A stretch of DNA of 64,000 nucleotides from Rossellomorea vietnamensis (GCF_001305855.1 NZ_LIXZ01000004.1:124001-188000), one strand, 5' to 3'; positions 36,105 through 44,358 are shown, numbered from the stretch's first letter. Made by a program: numbers and translations. Notes: a model not told the origin generated them from the letters alone.

Positions 36105-36890
36105 ATGAGTAAAACAATTTTCATTACTGGCGCGGGAAGCGGTCTCGCCAAGGGAGCGTCTCTTGGTCTTGCCAAGAAGGGCCACCGTGTCATTGCGACG
36201 ACAGAACTTACCTCTCAAAAGACTGATCTAATGAGAGAAGCGGATGAACAAGGATTGAATATGGAGGTATTTAAGCTTGATATAACAAATGCAAGGGACC
36301 GCGAGCAAATCTCGAAGTATGATTTTGATGTTTTCGTGGCGAATGCGGCTATCAATGAGGGGGGACCACTTGGTGAAGTGCCGATGGACCGGTTTCGTGC
36401 CCTGTTTGAAGTGAATGTCTTCGCTACCCTGGAAACGGTTCAGCAGGCGGCCCGAAAGCTCGTGAAGAAAGGAAGCGGGAAAATCGTGTTCATGAGTTCT
36501 ATGGCCGGGATCTCAGCAACACCATATGTTGGGCCGTATACGGCAACCAAACACGCCATTGAAGGGATTGCCCAAACCTTGAAGTCCGAGCTTGAAGAAT
36601 TTGGAGTGAAAGTTGCCACCATCAATCCAGGTGCCTTCGAAACCGGATTCAATAAGCGGAGCGGGGAAGAAATCTGGAAATGGTTCGATGATGAGAAGAA
36701 TTACACGAGAAAAGAAGATATTCTCGAACAGCAGAAGGGCTTGGAAGACCAGTTCGATCCTGAGGATATGATCCAAAAGATGATTGAAATCATCCCTGCT
36801 GAAAATCACAAATTCCGTACGGTTTACCCCGAAGAAACGGAAAGACAGTTGAAACAGACTCAGGCAGAGCGTTGGGAAATGGAGATTTAA
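36105..36890 (+). CDS. Short-chain dehydrogenase/reductase
   Basis: A 261-residue SDR. The cofactor motif TGAGSGLAKG, the NAA motif (VANAAI), catalytic Ser in MSSMAG and YTATK are present; the usual GxGxG spacing is slightly changed (GSGLAKG). The C-terminal ~60 residues are charged and typical of classical SDRs acting on unknown carbonyl substrates. Ribosome site GAGGAGG. Monocistronic. Confidence 0.88.
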   Translation: MSKTIFITGAGSGLAKGASLGLAKKGHRVIATTELTSQKTDLMREADEQGLNMEVFKLDITNARDREQISKYDFDVFVANAAINEGGPLGEVPMDRFRALFEVNVFATLETVQQAARKLVKKGSGKIVFMSSMAGISATPYVGPYTATKHAIEGIAQTLKSELEEFGVKVATINPGAFETGFNKRSGEEIWKWFDDEKNYTRKEDILEQQKGLEDQFDPEDMIQKMIEIIPAENHKFRTVYPEETERQLKQTQAERWEMEI

Positions 36891-36903
36891 CTCCATTTCA
36901 ATG

Positions 36904-36940
36904 AAAGGGAGGGAACCTGGAGAAGGCTCCTTCCCTTTTT
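36904..36940 (+). terminator. Terminator
   Basis: AAGGGAGGGAACC and GGCTCCTTCCCTT form a mostly paired stem, followed by T5. Confidence 0.8.
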
Positions 36941-36988
36941 GTGTTACAATGATGAAATGCAACATCTCATTTTGTACATCATACGGAG

Positions 36989-37927
36989 TTGGTCATAATA
37001 GAAACGAAAAACTATTTATATACGTATTCATGGGAACCGAACGAAGAATCCCTATGTGCACTGGAAAGACGCACATTGTTTGGGGTGAATTCGGAATCCA
37101 GTGTTCTTGAAAGCACGGTGAAAATAGATCCCAGCAGGAGTCCTTTTATTCGGGAGAGGCTTGAAGTCATTTGTGAAGGTTCTGAATTTGAAGAATTACT
37201 GAAAGAAATACACCGATTGGAAGCAGTGGATGGATTCAAAGTCGTGTTCGTACAGAATCCCGATGTCGACAGAGTAGGTTTCAAGAAACTGAGAAGAATC
37301 GAAAAGGAAGTCGGGCTTCACCTGAAAGGCGAAGCAGAACTAGTCAATCCTGACATCTGGTATGGAGTCCTCAACACAGGTGACCGCTGGGTGTTTGGGC
37401 ATTATATGAAAAACGAAGCCGTTTGGCTGCACCACGTGAAAAAGCCACATAGTTACTCCACAGCTTTGAGTACCCGTGTAGCAAGAGCTGTCGTGAATAT
37501 TGCGGCTCCCGAAACGGAAGGGATCAAAATGATCGATCCTTGCTGTGGGATCGGGACGGTACTTGTAGAAGCCTTGTCCATGGGGATTGATATTGTGGGC
37601 AGTGACCGCAACCCATTGATCCTCGATGGAGTGAGGGAGAATATCGATCATTTTGGACTCCAAGGGAATGTGTCATTAAAAGACATCAATGATGTATCGG
37701 GGAGTTACGATGTCGCGGTCATTGACCTGCCATATAATCTCTGCTCCGTCATAACGGAAGATGAACAACTGGAAATGCTGAAGAGTGCGAGACGATTCGC
37801 TGATAAGGTCGTGATCGTGACGTTGGAAGATGTAGATAGCAACGTTGGGAAAGCGGACTTCGATATTATCGACCGTTGTGAAGTAAGTAAAGGAAGATTT
37901 GTCAGACAAATATTGGTGTGTTCGTAA
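36989..37927 (+). CDS. TRM11-like SAM-dependent RNA methyltransferase
   Basis: A 312-residue protein: an N-terminal THUMP-like half (about 1-150) and a Rossmann methyltransferase domain with MIDPCCGIGTVLVEAL (SAM site) and the catalytic DLPYN. This combination is that of TRM11/Trm14-type guanosine-N2 methyltransferases of tRNA or rRNA; the RNA target in Bacillaceae is not established to my knowledge. The TTG at 36989 directly abuts GGAG, so the true start may be a few codons downstream at a non-standard codon. Confidence 0.82.
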   Translation: MVIIETKNYLYTYSWEPNEESLCALERRTLFGVNSESSVLESTVKIDPSRSPFIRERLEVICEGSEFEELLKEIHRLEAVDGFKVVFVQNPDVDRVGFKKLRRIEKEVGLHLKGEAELVNPDIWYGVLNTGDRWVFGHYMKNEAVWLHHVKKPHSYSTALSTRVARAVVNIAAPETEGIKMIDPCCGIGTVLVEALSMGIDIVGSDRNPLILDGVRENIDHFGLQGNVSLKDINDVSGSYDVAVIDLPYNLCSVITEDEQLEMLKSARRFADKVVIVTLEDVDSNVGKADFDIIDRCEVSKGRFVRQILVCS

Positions 37928-37929
37928 TG

Positions 37930-37961
37930 AGTGTGGGAGTTTGTTCCCGCGCTTTTTTTTA
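37930..37961 (+). terminator. Terminator
   Basis: GTGTGGGA and TCCCGCGC (with G-U pairs) form a stem followed by eight T. Confidence 0.82.
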
Positions 37962-38081
37962 TGACACTTTTTCACCAAAACAAGAATATATTTCTTTTTG
38001 CCAATAATAATAAAGTTAAGTGAACGGTTGGCTGAATGAGAGGAAGTCAGGATTATCAACGGTTCCGGGCAATGAAAACGC

Positions 38082-38164
38082 ATGACATTTTCTCCCTTAT
38101 GACATTTGTCATGCCCAGCATATGACACCTACTACTAACATGATGATTCCTCTTATCCTATAAT
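38082..38164 (+). promoter_or_regulatory. des promoter with ATGACA operator repeats
   Basis: ATGACA occurs at 38082, 38099 and 38122 and inverted (TGTCAT) at 38107, giving the palindrome ATGACATTTGTCAT. A consensus -10 TATAAT lies at 38159-38164 with no good -35, as in activator-dependent promoters. In Bacillus subtilis the des promoter is activated by phosphorylated DesR bound to sites upstream of the -35; this arrangement is consistent with that. The identity of the binding protein is inferred. Confidence 0.6.
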
Positions 38165-38197
38165 GAAATCAACGCCTTAAACGAAGGGAATAATGAC

Positions 38198-39229
38198 ATG
38201 ACAAATATAAAAACGCTGAAAAAAGAAGTTGCTCCTTATGAAAAGTCTACAACGAAGGAAAGTGTATGGCAGATGATCAACACGCTTGGACCATTCTTTC
38301 TATTATGGTTCCTTGCGTATCAAAGTCTGTCAGTATCATACTGGCTCGCACTCGTACCAATCGTGATTGCCGCAGGATTCTTGACGAGGATCTTCATTAT
38401 CTTTCATGATTGCACCCATTTCTCTTTCTTTAAAAGCCGTAAAGCCAATCGGGCAGTCGGAACGGCCATGGGTGTCCTGACACTGTTCCCATTCGATCAG
38501 TGGGGACATGATCATGCCGTCCACCATGCGACAAGTGGAAATCTGGATAAACGAGGAACAGGTGATATCTGGACCCTTACCATCGAAGAATATATAGCAG
38601 CACCTTTGAAAACACGTTTAGCTTATCGTTTTTACCGTAATCCGTTCGTCATGTTCGTTCTGGGACCGATTTATGTATTCCTTTTGAAAAATCGATTCAA
38701 TCGTAAAAATGCACGTAAGAAAGAACGCAATAACACGTATTTAGTGAATGTCATCATCGTGGCTCTCATTGCACTGCTTTCTGTCATGCTTGGATGGCAG
38801 GAATTCCTGCTCGTACAAGGTTCGATCTTCATGGTTTCAGGCTCGATCGGAATCTGGTTGTTTTATGTACAGCATACGTTTGAAGATTCCTATTTTGAAG
38901 AAGACAAAGAGTGGCAGTATGTTTTGGCAGCGGTTGAGGGAAGTTCCTTTTATAAACTTCCGAAAATCATGCAGTTCCTGACAGGGAATATCGGTTATCA
39001 CCATGTCCATCACCTGAGTCCAAGGGTGCCGAATTACAAGCTGGAACAGGCTCATGTTAACACGGAGCCCTTACAGAATGTACCGACGATTTCACTCGTA
39101 ACGAGCTTGAAATCTCTTCGCTTCAAATTATGGGATGAAGAAAATAAGACGTTTGTAAGCTTTAGAGGTCTTAAATCCTCAAGGAAATCGAACTCTCGCA
39201 TTTCTACAGAAGCCAAACCTGAATTATAA
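38198..39229 (+). CDS. des: Membrane fatty acid desaturase (Des-like)
   Basis: A 343-residue acyl-lipid desaturase. The three histidine boxes that bind the di-iron centre are intact: HDCTH, HAVHH, and HHVHH. Four to five membrane helices flank them. In B. subtilis Des introduces a double bond into phospholipid acyl chains after cold shock, keeping membranes fluid. A DesR-like gene follows, as in the B. subtilis des-desK-desR locus, but desK is missing here. Confidence 0.92.
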   Translation: MTNIKTLKKEVAPYEKSTTKESVWQMINTLGPFFLLWFLAYQSLSVSYWLALVPIVIAAGFLTRIFIIFHDCTHFSFFKSRKANRAVGTAMGVLTLFPFDQWGHDHAVHHATSGNLDKRGTGDIWTLTIEEYIAAPLKTRLAYRFYRNPFVMFVLGPIYVFLLKNRFNRKNARKKERNNTYLVNVIIVALIALLSVMLGWQEFLLVQGSIFMVSGSIGIWLFYVQHTFEDSYFEEDKEWQYVLAAVEGSSFYKLPKIMQFLTGNIGYHHVHHLSPRVPNYKLEQAHVNTEPLQNVPTISLVTSLKSLRFKLWDEENKTFVSFRGLKSSRKSNSRISTEAKPEL

Positions 39230-39236
39230 ACAGAGC

Positions 39237-39275
39237 CGACTCTCCTTATGAACCTTCATATAAGGAGAGTCTTTA
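39237..39275 (+). terminator. Hairpin after des
   Basis: GACTCTCCTTAT and ATAAGGAGAGTC form a 12-bp stem; the following T-run is weak (CTTTACTT), so partial read-through into the next gene is possible. Confidence 0.7.
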
Positions 39276-39306
39276 CTTGATACGGTGTTAAAAGGAGAGG
39301 ACGCAT

Positions 39307-39780
39307 ATGATTCGCATTGTGATAGCAGAGGATGAAGAATGGGTGTTAGGGACAATAGGCTCGCTCTTGAACCTTGAAGAAGACATGGCAGTAGTGGGGA
39401 AGGCGAGGGACAGGGAGCATGCACTGGAACTCATCCACTCCATGCAACCAGACCTCCTTATCCTTAACATCGAACATCTACTGAGGGACGGACCTCTGGA
39501 AGTGCTGGAATGTCGACTGCTCGTACTCGCAACATTCCCTAAAGAGGGGAATCTTGAAAAGGTACAGGATGCGGGTGCAGACGGTTACTTATTGAAGGAT
39601 AGTCCGAGTGAAGAATTGACCTCTTCCATTCGCCGGATGATGGAGGGAACACAAGTATATTCCTCAAAGCTCGTGGAGAAAAAAGAACCTGCATTATACG
39701 AAATCCCCCATGCATCCGGACCGGTGAAGAAGAATTATTTTACGATGATCATGGATAAGATGAAGCATCCGACAGGGTGA
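39307..39780 (+). CDS. Degenerate DesR-like receiver protein without HTH
   Basis: A 157-residue response-regulator receiver closely related to DesR (shared runs GSLLNLEEDMAVVGK and GYLLKDSPSEEL). The phospho-acceptor Asp is replaced: DesR has IMDIE, here LILNIE (Asn). The acidic pair (IAEDEE), Thr (LATF) and Lys (LLKD) remain. The stretch between Asn and LATF is about five residues shorter than in DesR. The LuxR-type DNA-binding domain is absent; a ~40-residue unrelated tail ends the protein. It has a good start (AAAGGAGAGG). A phosphorylation-independent partner or a decaying gene are both possible. desK is absent. Confidence 0.82.
   Translation: MIRIVIAEDEEWVLGTIGSLLNLEEDMAVVGKARDREHALELIHSMQPDLLILNIEHLLRDGPLEVLECRLLVLATFPKEGNLEKVQDAGADGYLLKDSPSEELTSSIRRMMEGTQVYSSKLVEKKEPALYEIPHASGPVKKNYFTMIMDKMKHPTG
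39483..39496 (+). repeat. GAGGGACGGACCTC arm inside a coding region
   Basis: An exact copy of the 14-bp repeat arm lies inside the DesR-like gene, in frame, encoding RDGPL at the spot where the receiver domain is shortened. No second arm is found 51 bases downstream. Confidence 0.8.
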
Positions 39781-39796
39781 TTAGGTTGGTCAGTCA

Positions 39797-39838
39797 GCTC
39801 CTCACAGAATCTCAGTGGGGAGTTGGCTCATTTTTTTG
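39797..39838 (+). terminator. Terminator after DesR-like gene
   Basis: CTCCTCAC and GTGGGGAG pair (one T-G), with a T7 run a few bases later. Confidence 0.65.
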
Positions 39839-39865
39839 GTTTTTTTGTCATCATCTGAAACGATA

Positions 39866-39907
39866 AAAGGAAGTCAGAAGGGGATTCCCTTCTGACTTCC
39901 TTTTTTA
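39866..39907 (-). terminator. Terminator of the phosphate operon
   Basis: AGGAAGTCAGAAGGG and CCCTTCTGACTTCCT form a 15-bp perfect stem; it can serve both convergent genes. Confidence 0.9.
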
Positions 39908-40906
39908 TTAGAAAAATACATTCAAGATATAAAAGAAGATGGCGGCGAGACTTGCCGAGATGGGTAATGTGATGACCCACGTGATCAACATTCTTTGAGC
40001 CGTTCCCCACTTTACACCTTTCAATCTGTGAGCGGAACCCACACCAAGGATGGAAGAGGAGATGACGTGTGTCGTACTGACAGGTAAGTGAATCGCCGTT
40101 GCACCAAAAATGACGGCTGCACCCGTCAAGTCTGCTGCCACTCCATTTACCGGTCGGATCTTCATGATCTTTCCACCGACGGTTTTGATGATCTTCCATC
40201 CGCCGATCGAAGTCCCGAGTCCCATGGCCGTGGCACAGGAAACCTGAACCCACGTCTGTATATCATCGGAGGTTTGATAATTGTTCACGATCAGGGCCAT
40301 GGTGATGATCCCCATCGCTTTTTGCGCATCATTTGTTCCATGGGTAAAAGATTGAAGGGCCGCGGTCGCAATCTGGATCGAACGGAAATTCCGGTTCGTT
40401 TTCGCCAGGTTCCGATTCTTGAAGACGACTTTGAATATGCTATAAATGATAAAACCAATTACAAAAGCCAAAATAGGTGAAAAAATCAACGCCTGAATGA
40501 TTTTGATGAACCCTTTATAATTCAGTGCAGAGACACCTGCCGCCGCAATGGCAGCCCCTGCAATCGCCCCTATCAACGCATGGGAGGAACTGCTTGGTAT
40601 CCCGTAATACCACGTCACTAAATTCCATGTGATCGCTGCAAGAAGCGCTGCCAGGATGACAATCGTCCCGTTCTCCAGGGAAAAGGGGTCGACGATGTCC
40701 TTGGTGATCGTTTTGGCGACTCCTGTGAAAGCGAGGGCACCAGCGAAGTTCATGACTGCTGCCAGGATGATTGCATGCCGAGGCTTCAGTGCCTTTGTTG
40801 ATACAGCGGTCGCAATGGCATTGGCCGTATCGTGGAACCCGTTGATGAAATCAAATACTAGGGCTCCCACAACGATAAGTATGGTTAAAATTAAGATTGT
40901 ATCCAT
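39908..40906 (-). CDS. pit: Inorganic phosphate transporter, PiT family
   Basis: A 332-residue low-affinity phosphate permease with about ten membrane helices. The two inverted PiT signatures are seen: FINGFHDTANAIAT and FTHGTNDAQKAMG. SSSSHALIGAIAG and PVSTTHVISSSILGVG are further conserved parts. It is driven by proton (or metal-phosphate) symport in bacteria. It is preceded by a DUF47/PhoU-like gene 14 bases upstream, its usual partner. Confidence 0.95.
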   Translation of the reverse strand: MDTILILTILIVVGALVFDFINGFHDTANAIATAVSTKALKPRHAIILAAVMNFAGALAFTGVAKTITKDIVDPFSLENGTIVILAALLAAITWNLVTWYYGIPSSSSHALIGAIAGAAIAAAGVSALNYKGFIKIIQALIFSPILAFVIGFIIYSIFKVVFKNRNLAKTNRNFRSIQIATAALQSFTHGTNDAQKAMGIITMALIVNNYQTSDDIQTWVQVSCATAMGLGTSIGGWKIIKTVGGKIMKIRPVNGVAADLTGAAVIFGATAIHLPVSTTHVISSSILGVGSAHRLKGVKWGTAQRMLITWVITLPISASLAAIFFYILNVFF

Positions 40907-40920
40907 TCCTGCAAGACTCC

Positions 40921-41538
40921 TTATGCATTCTTCATAATAATGGTTTCAAACGTGTTGGCCACATTCTGGCAATAATCTGCGATTTCCTCAAGCTCCTCAT
41001 AGATCTCCTTGTATTGAATGATACGGATTGGATCCTTTTCCGTATGAAAGAGATGCTTGATGGATTGACGGAGAATCCCATCACATTTTGATTCGTAATC
41101 CTTGATCTTTATGGCATGCTCCCTGATCTGAAGCCATTTTTTTGTAGAAAGCAGTTCGACAGCCGATTCAATCTCATCGGAACATTGGCGGATCGCTTCG
41201 ACAAACTTCAGCATATATTCGTCTGCCTGAGTGATGGAATACATTTCAAACATAGCGGATGTGTGCTCGAGCCCGTCCAGAACATCATCCATGCTCATAG
41301 CAAGTGCCAGGATATCTTCCCGTTCGATCGGTGTGATGAAGACTTTATTCAAGTCCAAAATGACCTCATGCACAAAAGAGTCCCCTTTTGTTTCATAGTC
41401 CTTCATCGTACCTGAAAATTCTTTTAAATCACTCACATTATTCAGTTTATAATCAGCAAAATAATGCGCACTCACTTTCAAATTACCAGCTATTTGACTA
41501 AGAAGAATAGCGAATTTATCCTTTTTCTTGAAAACCAT
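40921..41538 (-). CDS. DUF47 (PhoU-like) partner of PiT transporter
   Basis: A 205-residue helical protein of the DUF47 family, related to PhoU. The ExxxD-type metal motifs on helices are visible (DYETKGDSFVHEVILDLNK, DYESKCDGILRQSI). It is encoded just before the PiT gene and is thought to modulate its transport; the mechanism is not known in detail. Confidence 0.92.
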   Translation of the reverse strand: MVFKKKDKFAILLSQIAGNLKVSAHYFADYKLNNVSDLKEFSGTMKDYETKGDSFVHEVILDLNKVFITPIEREDILALAMSMDDVLDGLEHTSAMFEMYSITQADEYMLKFVEAIRQCSDEIESAVELLSTKKWLQIREHAIKIKDYESKCDGILRQSIKHLFHTEKDPIRIIQYKEIYEELEEIADYCQNVANTFETIIMKNA

Positions 41539-41658
41539 GCGTTCTCAAACCTCCACAAAATCTAGTTAGAATTTCTAAACTATTTAATAATAGCGTATAT
41601 TGTCGAAAATAAGAAGAGAAAATCCATTCGTTTTCTGGAAGCGGGACAGGATAAAAAA

Positions 41659-41705
41659 GGTCCGGTGCTTTGACTGTTGGAAGTCAAGGCACCGGACCTG
41701 TCTGT
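41659..41705 (-). terminator. Terminator of rluF-like gene
   Basis: AGGTCCGGTGCYTTGACT-type arms form an 18-bp stem; on the minus strand it is followed by TTTTTTA. Confidence 0.92.
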
Positions 41706-41707
41706 TA

Positions 41708-42424
41708 TTACCATTCCTTCGGTTCGTAATCCAAATCCTGAAACAAGCGCGTCTTCTCTTTCTTGGAAAGATCCCGCCACTGTCCGACAGGAAGATTTCC
41801 CAACTGAATGTTCATGATACGAGTACGCTGAAGTCTGTACACCTCATACCCAAGAGCTTCACACATGCGGCGGATCTGTCGGTTTAATCCTTGGGTTAGG
41901 GTGATTTGAAAGACATACTTCGAAATCTGTTCGACTTTACATGGCAATGTTTTCGTTCCAAGAATCTTGACGCCCTCTGACATCTGTTTGAGGAAGTCTT
42001 CTGAAATCGGGCGGTCAACCGTGACGATGTATTCCTTCTCATGCTGATTTTCCGCACGGAGGATTTCATTGACGATATCTCCGTCATTCGTCAGGAGAAT
42101 CAAGCCATCGGAGTCCTTATCCAGTCTTCCGATATTAAATATTCGCAAGGGGTGATTAACGAGATCCACAATATTACCCTTGACCCCTTTTTCTGTCGTA
42201 CTCGTGATTCCGACAGGCTTATTTAAAGCGATGTATACATTATTCCGGGCGACCCTCACAGGGGCACCGCTCACCAGCACATCATCTCCGGGGTTCACTT
42301 GGTCACCGATCTTCGCGACCCGTCCATTGATCGTGACCCTGCCTTCTGTGATCAACTTATCGGCTCCGCGTCTTGATGCCTTTCCAGCTTCACTGATATA
42401 TTTATTAATTCGCATATTCAACAC
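41708..42424 (-). CDS. rluF: 23S rRNA pseudouridine synthase, RluF type
   Basis: A 238-residue RsuA/RluF-family pseudouridine synthase. An S4 RNA-binding domain (about 3-55, [20 protein letters not shown]) precedes the catalytic domain with Asp in [18 protein letters not shown] and [22 protein letters not shown]. The target is probably 23S rRNA U2604 by homology. Three start codons (GTG 42424, TTG 42421, ATG 42415) lie close behind AAGG; ATG 42415 fits the family N-terminus best. Confidence 0.9.
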   Translation of the reverse strand: MLNMRINKYISEAGKASRRGADKLITEGRVTINGRVAKIGDQVNPGDDVLVSGAPVRVARNNVYIALNKPVGITSTTEKGVKGNIVDLVNHPLRIFNIGRLDKDSDGLILLTNDGDIVNEILRAENQHEKEYIVTVDRPISEDFLKQMSEGVKILGTKTLPCKVEQISKYVFQITLTQGLNRQIRRMCEALGYEVYRLQRTRIMNIQLGNLPVGQWRDLSKKEKTRLFQDLDYEPKEW

Positions 42425-42538
42425 AACCTTATACTCAAAGTGACTATACTAAGAATATATCGGACTGGCACCTTATTTTCAAGGGAATCCGGGGGAAAGG
42501 ATACCCCCGTCACATTCGGACTTTTTTTCAAAAAAGCC

Positions 42539-42589
42539 CTTTACATTCACGCTGCGTCAACCTGTAAAGTAAGAATTGTCAGGAGGTGA
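42539..42589 (+). promoter_or_regulatory. MerR-type promoter with 19-bp spacer and dyad
   Basis: TTTACA (42540-42545) and TAAAGT (42565-42570) are 19 bp apart, the long spacer typical of MerR-family promoters. The dyad CTTTACA-N17-TGTAAAG overlaps both boxes. AGGAGGTGA at 42581-42589 is the ribosome site. The downstream MerR protein should twist this promoter when bound to ligand. Confidence 0.82.
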
Positions 42590-42593
42590 CATC

Positions 42594-43355
42594 ATGGAAT
42601 ATACCGTTAAAAAATTGGGGGAGATCGCTGGTGTGAGCCCGAGGACACTGCGTTATTATGATGAAATTGAGCTTCTTAAGCCGGCAAGGACCAATTCATC
42701 AGGATACCGGATTTACGGGCAGGAGGAAGTCGACCGTCTTCAGCAGATCCTCTTTTACAAAGAATTGGGTGTTGGACTGGATGACATCAAGGATATTCTC
42801 GATGATCCCGCCTTTGACTCAACACTTGCATTACGGGAACACCGGGAAAAGTTACTGAACAGACGCGACCAGCTTGATCAACTGATTGCGAATGTCGATA
42901 AAACATTGCGTGGAAAGGAAGGGAGAATCACTATGGGGGATAAAGAAAAATTTGAAGGATTCAAACAGAGTATGGTGGAAGAGAATGAGAATAAGTATGG
43001 GAAAGAAGTGCGGGAGAAATATGGTGACAAGAGAGTGGACGAATCCAACGCGAAAGTTATGAACATGTCACAGGAAGAGTATGAAAAAGTCACGGGATTA
43101 GAGGAGGAAATCAAGAAAACGCTAGGAGAAGCATTTCAAGACGGTGACCCTGGAAGTGAGATGGCACAGACAGCGGCTGATCTTCACAGGCAGTGGATTT
43201 CCTTCTATTGGGGGCATTACAGCAAGGAAGCTCATGCTGGACTCTCTCAAATGTACGTGGATGATGAACGGTTCAAGGCTTATTATGATGCAGAACAAGA
43301 CGGTATGGCCGAATTCCTGCGGGATGCGATCCACATTTATACCGGGCAGAAATAA
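42594..43355 (+). CDS. MerR-family regulator with TipAS drug-sensing domain
   Basis: A 253-residue TipA-like activator. The MerR winged helix is at 1-70 (TVKKLGEIAGVSPRTLRYYD), a coiled dimer helix at 75-110, and the TipAS domain at about 135-250 (SQEEYEKV ... HRQWISFYW ... YYDAEQDGMAEFLRDAI). TipAS domains bind thiopeptides and other bulky drugs. It has no adjacent target gene; self-activation from its own promoter is likely. ATG 42594 follows a perfect AGGAGGTGA. Confidence 0.93.
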   Translation: MEYTVKKLGEIAGVSPRTLRYYDEIELLKPARTNSSGYRIYGQEEVDRLQQILFYKELGVGLDDIKDILDDPAFDSTLALREHREKLLNRRDQLDQLIANVDKTLRGKEGRITMGDKEKFEGFKQSMVEENENKYGKEVREKYGDKRVDESNAKVMNMSQEEYEKVTGLEEEIKKTLGEAFQDGDPGSEMAQTAADLHRQWISFYWGHYSKEAHAGLSQMYVDDERFKAYYDAEQDGMAEFLRDAIHIYTGQK

Positions 43356-43452
43356 GAAGTGGAATAAACAAGAAGTACACTGCTACACTAATCCGTGTTA
43401 TGATATGGAGACGAACTTGAAAGAACGAACCTGATCATAACGGAGTGAAAAA

Positions 43453-43599
43453 ATGAGTAAACCTAAGAAAAAGAGCGGAACTGGCCAGGGCACCGGCAAG
43501 AAAGGCTGGAACCGGTGGCAGGCAGGCGCCAATAAGAAAAAGAGCAACAAGCCTTATACGAGTAAAGGTGTAAAACACGGGAACAAGCAGGAAGATTAA
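43453..43599 (+). CDS. Small basic DUF3934-like protein
   Basis: A 48-residue, Lys/Gly-rich peptide (starts MSKPKKKSGTGQGTGKKG, then WNRWQAGANKKKS). It resembles the DUF3934 family of Bacillaceae small basic proteins, whose function is unknown; an RNA- or DNA-contact role would be a guess. Start preceded by CGGAGTGA and followed by a terminator. Confidence 0.75.
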   Translation: MSKPKKKSGTGQGTGKKGWNRWQAGANKKKSNKPYTSKGVKHGNKQED

Positions 43600-43608
43600 G
43601 AATTCACG

Positions 43609-43639
43609 TCCATTTCCTTTGGGGAGTGGGCTTTTTTTC
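43609..43639 (+). terminator. Terminator of small basic gene
   Basis: CCATTTCC and GGGAGTGG pair (with G-T pairs) around TTTG, followed by CTTTTTTT. Confidence 0.78.
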
Positions 43640-43712
43640 TGCTTCTCTCTATATAATGGTGTTTGGAAATCACTGTTCAATAACCCATTTTAAAAAAATG
43701 ATAAAAATAGAT

Positions 43713-43866
43713 TTGCTTTTTTTACGATTTCCTGTTATTCTAAGAAAGAATTATTTTTGTTCGGTCTGTAAGGAATGAAAGTATTTAAACTTTTCGCCTT
43801 TGATATCTAATTGAGCAATAATAGTAATAAATCGTGGATGCAACATCCACACAGGAGGATACACAC
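43713..43866 (+). promoter_or_regulatory. Cold-shock promoter and ~120-nt leader (first csp gene)
   Basis: TTGCTT (43713) and TATTCT (43736) with a 17-bp spacer predict a start near 43748 and a leader of about 119 nt. The leader contains TTCGCCTTTGATATCTAA and a hairpin GGATG-CAA-CATCC just before AGGAGG. Long leaders of this size stabilise and regulate csp mRNAs at low temperature. The whole segment is repeated upstream of the second csp gene. Confidence 0.78.
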
Positions 43867-44067
43867 ATGCAAGAAGGTACAGTAAAATGGTTTAACGCAG
43901 AAAAAGGTTTCGGTTTCATCGAAATCGAAGGTGGAGAAGATGTATTCGTACATTTCTCAGCTATCCAAGGCGAAGGATTTAAATCTTTAGACGAAGGTCA
44001 AAAAGTTTCATTCGAAACTGAGCAAGGTCAACGCGGACTTCAAGCGACTAACGTTAACAAAATCTAA
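43867..44067 (+). CDS. Cold-shock protein (CspA/CspB family), copy 1
   Basis: A 66-residue single cold-shock domain: RNP1 KGFGFIE and RNP2 VFVHFSAI are intact, with Trp8. It binds single-stranded RNA/DNA as an RNA chaperone. The true start is ATG 43867 behind AGGAGG. It differs from the second copy in only four residues (S/T, E/D in VSFETE/VTFDTE, and the last I/A, with an otherwise identical body), so the pair is a recent duplication. Confidence 0.97.
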   Translation: MQEGTVKWFNAEKGFGFIEIEGGEDVFVHFSAIQGEGFKSLDEGQKVSFETEQGQRGLQATNVNKI

Positions 44068-44078
44068 TTGCTTTAAAA

Positions 44079-44109
44079 AGAAGGACTCTCTTTTGAGGGT
44101 CCTTTTTTA
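44079..44109 (+). terminator. Terminator of csp copy 1
   Basis: AAGGAC and GTCCTT with an inner CTC/GAG pair, followed by TTTTTT. Confidence 0.85.
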
Positions 44110-44145
44110 TGTAAAAAAAGATGCCTGCAATGAGGCATCAACACG

Positions 44146-44358
44146 TTATGTTAAAGCGTATTTTATAATTCCCTGGATGTAGATGGAGGATTCCTTCGAT
44201 GTACATTCCCTGATCTTGATCTTTCCCTCTCTTTCTAATTCAGCTGCCACCTGTTCGATGGTTTCTGCTTCTTCTCCCGATTGCACAGGAAGTTCGATTG
44301 TGAAAAAGTTTCCGCGACTTGCTTGACTCAGCGTTTTGAGTAATGTGTTTTTATTCAT
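44146..44358 (-). CDS. Hypothetical 70-residue protein between two csp genes
   Basis: A 70-residue acidic/charged protein with no family I recognise. It begins with a Lys-rich helix (LLKTLSQASRGNFFTIEL) and may form a small alpha/beta or winged fold (EQVAAELEREGKIKIRE). A ribosome site AAAGGGG precedes ATG at 44358. It lies on the opposite strand between the two duplicated csp loci, so it may have been trapped by the duplication or inserted later. Confidence 0.55.
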   Translation of the reverse strand: MNKNTLLKTLSQASRGNFFTIELPVQSGEEAETIEQVAAELEREGKIKIRECTSKESSIYIQGIIKYALT

